Origin: Burkholderiales bacterium
GTDB lineage: Bacteria; Pseudomonadota; Gammaproteobacteria; Burkholderiales; Usitatibacteraceae
Assembly (NCBI GenBank): GCA_026786225.1
Contig: JAJAYN010000043.1
Location: 1-11,130, forward strand
Length of the DNA: 11,130 bases
Direction of reading: 5' to 3'
The notes beneath the pieces are model-generated. The model did not search any database and was not told the DNA's origin. It was given only the letters and a program-made list of their open reading frames with translations. Positions 5,845 to 11,130 of this stretch are shown here, piece after piece. Within the stretch, counting starts at the first letter, position 1. Each line of letters begins with the position of its first letter. The translations under genes and the position numbers were made by a program.

Positions 5845-7128
5845 CTACATCAACGCGAACATCGCGATCACCGCGATGGCCATGACCAGCGTCGCCAGCC
5901 AACCGAGCACCCGCAGTTTTTGCCCCACCACAAACTTCCCCATGACGGCGGGTTTTACTGCCAGCAACATCATTACCACCATGATTGGCACCGAGATCAC
6001 ACCGTTCACAATTGCTGCCCACAGTAGTGTTTTGATCGGATCCACACCAGAAAATACGATGCCCACGCCGATGAGTGTGGCGATGCTGAGTATGGCGTAA
6101 AAGCCTCGCGCTTCAGCCAACGGCAACCCGAGGCCGATCGGCCAGCGAAAGCTCTCGGCCACCGCGTAAGCGGCAGAACCTGCCAGCACCGGAATGGCTA
6201 ACATGCCCGTGCCGACGATGCCCATGGCAAACAGCAGGAATGCGAAATCGCCCGCCAGCGGCCTGAGTGCCTCGGCTGCCTGGGCCGACGATTGAATGTC
6301 GGTAATGCCCGTCGCATTCAGGGTGACGGCCGTGGTGAGCATGATGCAGAACGCGATGAGATTGGAAAAAGTCATACCGATATAGGTATCGAGCTTGATA
6401 CGTTTGAAATTGGCTTCGGCCTGATGGGGGGCCGCGATCAATGGCTCGTCACCCGGCGTCGCGCGCTGCTCTTCGACTTCCTGCGAGGCCTGCCAGAAAA
6501 ACAGATACGGGCTGACGGTGGTGCCAAGGACAGCGACCAATAGTGCCGCGTATTCCCGATTAAACGACAAATGCGGCAGCAAGGCACCGCGCACCGCCTC
6601 TTCCAGCGGCACATGCACGACCATGACGGTGCCGACATACGCAAACAGCGCCAGCGTGAGCCACTTGAGGATGGGCGAATAGCGCGGGAACGGGATGAAT
6701 ATCTGCAGCACGAGCGATAGCAATGCGAACAGCACAACATAAATGGCGCTGTTGCCACCAATCAGCAATTGCAGCGCGCTGCCCATGGCACCCAGATCAG
6801 CCGCGATGTTGATGGTGTTGGCCACCAGCAATAGGGAGACGATGAAATAGAGCAGCCATTTCGGGTAATGCTCGCGGATATTCGCGGCCAGCCCATTACC
6901 GGTGACGCGACCGATGCGTGCACTGACGATCTGTATGCCAATCATCAGCGGCGTCGTAAACAGCACGCTCCAGAGCATGCCATAGCCGTATTGCGCACCG
7001 GCCTGCGAATAGGTGGCAATGCCGGATGGATCGTCATCGGCGGCCCCGGTGATTAAACCGGGGCCGAGTTTTTTCAGGAGCGGGACGTGGGGCGGATGAT
7101 CGTGTGGTTTCTGGTTTTCTTCGGTCAT
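5845..7128 (-). CDS. Divergent NRAMP-family divalent metal transporter
   Basis: A 427-residue inner-membrane protein with about 11 predicted hydrophobic helices, belonging to the NRAMP (Mn2+/Fe2+ symporter) superfamily. Helix 1 carries GPGLITGAADDDPSGIATYS, with DDDPSG at residues 31-36 where classical NRAMPs have the metal-binding DPGN. Helix 6 carries GTTVSPYLFFWQ (residues 202-213) where classical members have AxxMPH. The metal-binding Asn and Met are therefore replaced, placing it in a poorly characterised bacterial branch. The start at 7128 is preferred because MTEENQKPHDHPPHVPLLKK is a normal hydrophilic leader; the longer frame from 7254 adds a Cys/Arg-rich stretch overlapping copA. 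No strong ribosome site is seen at 7128, so this choice is moderate. It begins 64 bases after copA stops and is probably cotranscribed. Substrate and direction are unknown; import of Mn, Fe or Mg is possible. Confidence 0.88.
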   Translation of the reverse strand: MTEENQKPHDHPPHVPLLKKLGPGLITGAADDDPSGIATYSQAGAQYGYGMLWSVLFTTPLMIGIQIVSARIGRVTGNGLAANIREHYPKWLLYFIVSLLLVANTINIAADLGAMGSALQLLIGGNSAIYVVLFALLSLVLQIFIPFPRYSPILKWLTLALFAYVGTVMVVHVPLEEAVRGALLPHLSFNREYAALLVAVLGTTVSPYLFFWQASQEVEEQRATPGDEPLIAAPHQAEANFKRIKLDTYIGMTFSNLIAFCIMLTTAVTLNATGITDIQSSAQAAEALRPLAGDFAFLLFAMGIVGTGMLAIPVLAGSAAYAVAESFRWPIGLGLPLAEARGFYAILSIATLIGVGIVFSGVDPIKTLLWAAIVNGVISVPIMVVMMLLAVKPAVMGKFVVGQKLRVLGWLATLVMAIAVIAMFALM

Positions 7129-7192
7129 CGCGTTTCGCTTTGTTAGGGGCAGATAGTCGCAGCGCAATCTGATACAGCTCTGATGGCCGCGT

Positions 7193-9613
7193 TCAACGCA
7201 ACGGACTGGATCCCGGGCGCCAGCGCTTGAGCAACAATGCGTTCGATACGACACTCACGCTGCTGAGGGCCATCGCTGCGCCGGCGATCATGGGATTAAG
7301 CAAGCCGAACGCGGCGGCGGGCACGCCGACGACGTTGTAAACGAATGCCCAGAACAGATTCTGGCGAATCTTGGCGTAGGTGCGGCGCGAGATGTCGATG
7401 GCATCGGCCACCAGCGCAGGATTGCCGCGCATCAAGGTGATACTCGAGGCGTGCATCGCCACATCGGTGCCGGTGGACATGCTGATGCCGACATCGGCGG
7501 CAGCGAGTGCTGGCGCGTCGTTGATGCCGTCTCCGACCATGGCGATGACTGGTCGCTTATTTGCCGAGCCTTCAACCCGACCCTCTCGGGAGCGGTCTGG
7601 TGCAATGCGCAACTCTCCAATAATCCGCGCCTTATCCGCTGGCAACACCTCCGCCCGAACATCATCAATTCCCAACTGCTTCGCCACGGCATTTGCGCTG
7701 CCAGCGTTATCACCGCTGAGCATCACACAACGCACGCCGAGCGCGTGCAGGCGGTCAATCGCCGCTTTTGCGGTGGGCTTGATGCGATCGCCAAACGCGA
7801 GCAAACCAATGGCCTCCGGCACTGCCCCCATATGGATCAGCCATGACACCGTGCGCCCTTCGGATTGCAGCCGCGCCGCATCCGTCAACAACAATGCCGG
7901 CAACGCTACGATCAATTCTTGCGCGTAGCGGGTGCTGGCAATGGCATAGCTCTGCCCCTCGACCGTCGCCGTTACGCCGCGTCCGGCTATCGCTTTCACA
8001 TCACTGGCTGCGGGCACGTCGATGGATTCCGTCGCAGCGGCATCGACCACCGCGCGCGCCAATGGATGTTCGCTGCCCCGCTGCACGGCGGCCGCCAGCC
8101 GGATGAGCCGCGTGCGGTTCGCATCAGCCGCGATGGCATCGGTCAGCGTCGGTTTCCCCTCGGTCAAGGTGCCGGTCTTGTCGAATGCCACGACATTAAT
8201 GCGATGCGCGATTTCCAGTGCCACCGCATCCTTGATCAATATGCCCTGCCGCGCTGCTGCACCAGTGCCCACCATGATTGCAGTCGGCGTCGCCAGGCCC
8301 AGCGCGCAAGGGCACGCGATCACCAGCACCGCAACAGCATTGAGCAAGCCCATCTGCCAGTTGCCCGTCAATCCACCCCAGGCCAGCAAGGTCAGCAACG
8401 CACATACCAGCACCACCGGCACGAATACCGCGCTCACACGATCCACCAGCCGCTGGATGGGCGCCTTTTCGGCCTGCGCGGATTCGACCAGTCGTACAAT
8501 CCTTGCCAGCGTGCTCTCGGCACCCACCGCCAGCGTCCTCACCACAAGCAGACCTTCGCCATTGACTGCCCCACCGGTGACACGCTCGCCGACGTGTTTG
8601 GCAACTGGCAAACTTTCGCCGGTGATGAGCGATTCATCCACAAAGCCCTCGCCTTCGATCACTTCGCCGTCCACCGCGATGCGCTCGCCCGGCTTCACCA
8701 CCACGATGTCGTTCATCTGTACTACGGACAACGCGACATCGCGATCAACGCCATCTTTGCGCACCGTCGCACGCTCTGGCTTCAGGGCGTTCAGCGCACG
8801 GATCGCATCGGTCGTCTGGCGCTTGGCGCGCACTTCCAGCCACTTGCCCAACAGTACCAGTGTGATGACCACGGCGCTGGCGTCGAAATACAAATGCGGC
8901 ATCGCGCCTGCTGGCGCAGTCAGCCACTGATACACGCTCAAGCCATAGGCGGCACTGGTACCCAGCGCCACCAGCAAATCCATATTGCCGGTTTTGGCCA
9001 TCAGCGCCTTCCAGCCGGCGCGATAGAAACGCGCGCCGAGGATGAATTGCACCGGTGTCGCCAACAAAAACTGTACCCAGCCGGGCAACATCCAGTGCGC
9101 GCCGAATGGCTCGGCCAGCATTGGCAACACAAGCGGAACACTCAATACAGCGGCAATGATGACCGGAAGCGCGGGGTTGCTGAACGGCGCGGGTTTGCCG
9201 GATGCAGGTTCAGCGGCAGACGCGCCATAGCCGGATCGTTTAACAGTATCGACGAGTGCATCAGGGGTCACGGCATCCGACACGATCAGTACATTGGCCT
9301 GCTCAGTCGCCAGATTTACCGTCGCCTTCAATACACCAGGCACGTTGACCAGGGCCTGCTCAACGCGACCGACGCAGGAAGCGCAGGTCATGCCGGTGAT
9401 ATTGAGTGTGATCGTTTGTTCGCCGACGCCGTAGCCGGATTGTTCAATCGCCTGGACAACGGTGGCGACGTTAATGGGCGTGGGTGCGTAGAGCGTTGCG
9501 GTTTCGGTGGCGAGATTAACCGTTGCCGTGGCAATACCCGGCAGCGCCTTGAGCGTCTTCTCGACGCGGGCGACGCAGGATGCGCAGGTCATGCCAGTGA
9601 TCTGGAGATCCAT
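7193..9613 (-). CDS. copA: Cu(I)-exporting P-type ATPase (PIB-1)
   Basis: An 806-residue inner-membrane pump that exports Cu(I) from the cytosol using ATP. Two N-terminal metal-binding domains each carry GMTCASC (Cys10/Cys13 and Cys77/Cys80). Then come the membrane helices, the actuator loop SLITGESLP (TGE at 331-333), the CPC metal site in IACPCALGLATPT (434-436), the phosphorylation site FDKTGTLTEGKPT (Asp478), the SEHPL nucleotide-binding motif (His516), and MVGDGINDAPAL (694-699). The last helices hold Y759-N760 and M781..S784-S785, which together with CPC define Cu(I)-type PIB-1 pumps. The start at 9613 is used because MDLQITGMTCASC begins the domain; an upstream start at 9700 would overlap the chaperone gene. 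Residues 671-688, just before the GDGIND loop, look like an extra basic/acidic insertion. It lies 43 bases after copZ. Confidence 0.97.
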   Translation of the reverse strand: MDLQITGMTCASCVARVEKTLKALPGIATATVNLATETATLYAPTPINVATVVQAIEQSGYGVGEQTITLNITGMTCASCVGRVEQALVNVPGVLKATVNLATEQANVLIVSDAVTPDALVDTVKRSGYGASAAEPASGKPAPFSNPALPVIIAAVLSVPLVLPMLAEPFGAHWMLPGWVQFLLATPVQFILGARFYRAGWKALMAKTGNMDLLVALGTSAAYGLSVYQWLTAPAGAMPHLYFDASAVVITLVLLGKWLEVRAKRQTTDAIRALNALKPERATVRKDGVDRDVALSVVQMNDIVVVKPGERIAVDGEVIEGEGFVDESLITGESLPVAKHVGERVTGGAVNGEGLLVVRTLAVGAESTLARIVRLVESAQAEKAPIQRLVDRVSAVFVPVVLVCALLTLLAWGGLTGNWQMGLLNAVAVLVIACPCALGLATPTAIMVGTGAAARQGILIKDAVALEIAHRINVVAFDKTGTLTEGKPTLTDAIAADANRTRLIRLAAAVQRGSEHPLARAVVDAAATESIDVPAASDVKAIAGRGVTATVEGQSYAIASTRYAQELIVALPALLLTDAARLQSEGRTVSWLIHMGAVPEAIGLLAFGDRIKPTAKAAIDRLHALGVRCVMLSGDNAGSANAVAKQLGIDDVRAEVLPADKARIIGELRIAPDRSREGRVEGSANKRPVIAMVGDGINDAPALAAADVGISMSTGTDVAMHASSITLMRGNPALVADAIDISRRTYAKIRQNLFWAFVYNVVGVPAAAFGLLNPMIAGAAMALSSVSVVSNALLLKRWRPGSSPLR

Positions 9614-9630
9614 TTTTTCTGCTGCTTTCC

Positions 9631-9644
9631 CTCGCGCTCGCGAG
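9631..9644 (-). repeat. Short intercistronic hairpin between copZ and copA
   Basis: CTCGCG-CT-CGCGAG gives perfect 6-bp arms, GC-rich, from 18 to 31 bases before the copA start and 13 bases after the copZ stop. It could set relative expression of chaperone and pump by pausing or protecting the processed mRNA. This is inference from position. Confidence 0.3.
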
Positions 9645-9656
9645 AGGTAATGCGGA

Positions 9657-9854
9657 TTACGCCACCACCGGGTGATATCCCGCATCCGAAATAGCGGCAA
9701 TCACTTTGTCGGCGTTGACCGCGCTGGCAATCTTCACCCGTTTGCTTGCCACGTCGGCGTTGACCGTCGCGTTGGCGTCAAGGCCTTTCACCACGCGCGT
9801 GATGCTGGCGACACAGCCGCCGCAAGTCATGTCGTTGACGGTGAGTTCAATCAT
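9657..9854 (-). CDS. copZ: CopZ-like heavy-metal-associated (HMA) domain copper chaperone
   Basis: A 65-residue single-domain protein, MIELTVNDMTCGGCVASITR at the N-terminus, with the MxCxxC metal site at residues 9-14 (Cys11 and Cys14) and a C-terminal AISDAGYHPV typical of the HMA ferredoxin-like fold. Cysteine pairs of this kind hold Cu(I) and pass it to the matching domains of CopA, encoded next. The start at 9854 is decided by GGAG (9864-9861) six bases upstream; an in-frame ATG at 9908 would add 18 unrelated residues. The name is based on domain size and its place directly before copA. Another soft-metal role cannot be excluded. Confidence 0.88.
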   Translation of the reverse strand: MIELTVNDMTCGGCVASITRVVKGLDANATVNADVASKRVKIASAVNADKVIAAISDAGYHPVVA

Positions 9855-9959
9855 AGTGTTCTCCGGTAGGGGTTTTGCAGTAAATGGGGATGATTTTTCA
9901 AACACCAATAGCCGCGGGCTTCACGGGGCGATTTTGCCCGGAAACGCCCGCCCACGCTC

Positions 9960-9985
9960 ATTCCTGGCCCTTTGAAACAGGGAAT
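9960..9985 (-). terminator. Bulged hairpin directly after tspO, weak terminator candidate
   Basis: ATTCCTG (9960-9966) pairs with CAGGGAAT (9978-9985) with one bulged G, leaving an 11-base loop, immediately after the tspO stop codon. No U-run follows. The rest of the 133-base gap before copZ must hold any copZA promoter. I saw no clear CueR-type dyad of the ACCTTCC-N-GGAAGGT form there. Confidence 0.22.
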
Positions 9986-9987
9986 TT

Positions 9988-10494
9988 CTAGAACTTCCCG
10001 TTGAGCGCCAGCAAGGTGACATTGAGCAACGTGGCAAACGACACCCACGCGAGATAAGGGGCCAGCAGCCATGCGGCTGGTTTGTCTAGTGTATGGAAAC
10101 GCTGGATGGTGGCGGCGATCGCGAACACCATCAACACGATGACGGCCAATCCGCCCGCGAGCGATTGCGCCCCAAAAAATATCGGCGACCAGGCAGCGTT
10201 CAATATCAGTTGCACGCCAAACTGGCGTAGCGCCTGCGTGCGTTCAAGGGATTTCGATAGGCGCCATACTCGCCACGCAGCCACGCCCATCGCGACATAC
10301 AACACCGTCCATACCGGCGCGAAAAGCCAGGCGGGCGGATTGAAGGCGGGCTTTTCGAGGGCGTCATACCAGCTGCCGGGCTTGAAGAACAGTCCAATGA
10401 CGACGCCTACCGACAGGCACAGCCCCACCCAGGCGAGGAGCGCCAGCCAGCGGCGTGCGTTTGCGAAAAGTGCGGGTTGTACGTCGGTGTTCAT
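9988..10494 (-). CDS. tspO: TspO/MBR family tryptophan-rich sensory protein
   Basis: A 168-residue integral membrane protein with five predicted helices (about 17-36, 56-76, 89-107, 112-131 and 141-164), the TspO fold. Family signatures are clear: KPAFNPPAWLFAPVWTVLYV at about 48-67, LNAAWSPIFFG at 98-108, and LLAPYLAWVSFATLLN near the C-terminus. TspO proteins bind porphyrins and related ligands, and in proteobacteria have been linked to tetrapyrrole handling and stress or oxygen signalling. The ATG at 10494 has GAGAA just upstream. It lies 82 bases after the AI-2E permease gene and 133 before copZ, so it may be its own unit; nothing ties it to copper beyond position. Confidence 0.95.
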   Translation of the reverse strand: MNTDVQPALFANARRWLALLAWVGLCLSVGVVIGLFFKPGSWYDALEKPAFNPPAWLFAPVWTVLYVAMGVAAWRVWRLSKSLERTQALRQFGVQLILNAAWSPIFFGAQSLAGGLAVIVLMVFAIAATIQRFHTLDKPAAWLLAPYLAWVSFATLLNVTLLALNGKF

Positions 10495-10576
10495 GATTCT
10501 CGGCGGTAACGAAAGGAAAACGCGTTATGAGGGTTTCGACAGTTGCGCGGTAACGAGATTCAACATTCCAAAATGA

Positions 10577-11130
10577 TCAGCGCGCAAGAAACTCGGCGAC
10601 CGCTTCCCAGCCGGGCGTCTGATCGGCAAATTTCTTGATGATGATGAGCAACGGTACAGCCAGCAGCATGCCGCCAATTCCCCACAGCCAGCCCCAGAAC
10701 AACAGTGCCACGAAAACAACGGTGTGATTCAGCGCGAGGCGCTTGCCGACCAGCATCGGATTGATCAACTGGCCTTCGACAAACGTCACGCCCACGAAAC
10801 AGGTAACGAGCAGGAGCGCCTGGCTGGTCGAGTCCGTGAACGCCATGCCAGCCAGCAATAGCAGCAACGCGCTGGTGCCGGCACCGACGTAAGGAATGAA
10901 ATTGAGCAGCGCGACCAATGCGCCCCAGAACCACGGTATCGGCAAACCAAATCCCCATGTCAACAGGGTGACCCCAATGCCCAGGCCGGCGTTGATCATA
11001 CTTACGCTGGCGAAATAGGTCGCCACATCGCGCTGCACCGTGCGAACCACCGTCACCGCACGCACCTTGTCGCGAAAGATCGGCAGCACACGCACCAGCT
11101 TGCTCAGAAACAGATCGCCCGAGGACAACA
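10577..11130 (-). CDS. AI-2E family (PerM-like) permease, C-terminal part
   Basis: About 183 codons are seen; the gene continues past the window's high end, and no true start is inside (the first codon, at 11128, is TTG in the middle of the protein). The sequence fits the C-terminal half of AI-2E/PerM exporters: a cytosolic linker VRAVTVVRTVQRDVATYFAS, helices around INAGLGIGVTLLTWGFGLP and WGALVALLNFIPYVGAG, the EGQLINPMLVGKRLALN loop, and FWGWLWGIGGMLLAVPLLII before a short cytosolic tail. The family includes exporters proposed for autoinducer-2, Na+/H+ antiporters and uncharacterised members, so the substrate is not known. Its TGA stop is followed by 82 bases before tspO. Confidence 0.93.
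   Translation of the reverse strand, partial: LSSGDLFLSKLVRVLPIFRDKVRAVTVVRTVQRDVATYFASVSMINAGLGIGVTLLTWGFGLPIPWFWGALVALLNFIPYVGAGTSALLLLLAGMAFTDSTSQALLLVTCFVGVTFVEGQLINPMLVGKRLALNHTVVFVALLFWGWLWGIGGMLLAVPLLIIIKKFADQTPGWEAVAEFLAR

Noticed and set aside
7129..7254. Longer N-terminus for the NRAMP protein starting at 7254
   Set aside because: It would overlap the end of copA by 62 bases and add a Cys- and Arg-rich stretch not seen before NRAMP domains.
7865..9694. Plus-strand open frame of 609 codons opposite copA
   Set aside because: It is the mirror of a strongly conserved copA on the other strand. Its composition (rich in Arg, His, Gln and Gly) has no domain-like pattern, and long antisense frames are common in GC-rich genes.
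9614..9700. Longer N-terminus for CopA starting at 9700
   Set aside because: It would overlap copZ and cross the intercistronic hairpin; the metal-binding domain begins at the ATG at 9613.
9855..9987. CueR-type operator for copZA
   Set aside because: No dyad with the expected MerR-family arms or a 19-base promoter spacing with good boxes was found by eye.

Overview
The window looks like chromosomal DNA from a betaproteobacterium (Burkholderiales or Nitrosomonadales type). This is judged from the GC-rich codon use and from the family mix: a CaiB/BaiF CoA-transferase beside an HMG-CoA-lyase-like enzyme, an S46 peptidase, a PIB-1 copper ATPase, TspO and an AI-2E family permease. The genus cannot be told. 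All ten recognisable genes lie on the minus strand, so the order of transcription runs from high to low coordinates. No RNA gene, transposase, phage gene or CRISPR array was seen, and no gap between genes exceeds 300 bases.

Upstream end (about 11130 to 5845), membrane and metal section: the C-terminal part of an AI-2E/PerM permease (cut by the window edge), tspO, a small CopZ-like copper chaperone, the Cu(I)-exporting ATPase CopA, and a divergent NRAMP-family transporter. copZ, copA and the NRAMP gene are separated by 43 and 64 bases and could be one transcription unit: the chaperone would hand Cu(I) to CopA for export, with a second metal carrier encoded behind it. The NRAMP protein lacks the usual Asn and Met metal ligands, so its substrate is open.

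Middle (5667 to 3595): a secreted S46 dipeptidyl-peptidase gene with a complete His-Asp-Ser triad but an in-frame TGA exactly where the family usually has the cysteine that follows the catalytic histidine. The reading frame is otherwise open for 690 codons. A nonsense mutation or base-call error is the simplest reading. Selenocysteine is the interesting alternative, but no convincing SECIS hairpin was seen.

Downstream end (3533 to 1), a probable acid-uptake and catabolism cluster: a family III CoA-transferase, an HMG-CoA-lyase-like enzyme, a small outer-membrane barrel protein, and a NitT/TauT-type periplasmic binding protein that runs off the window. Together they suggest capture of a (branched) carboxylic acid, activation to its CoA thioester and retro-aldol cleavage, comparable to the citramalate CoA-transferase plus R-citramalyl-CoA lyase pair of Chloroflexus. 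Between the first two enzymes lies a structured repeat with two perfect hairpins inside a longer outer stem, and next to it a separate 8-bp inverted repeat.
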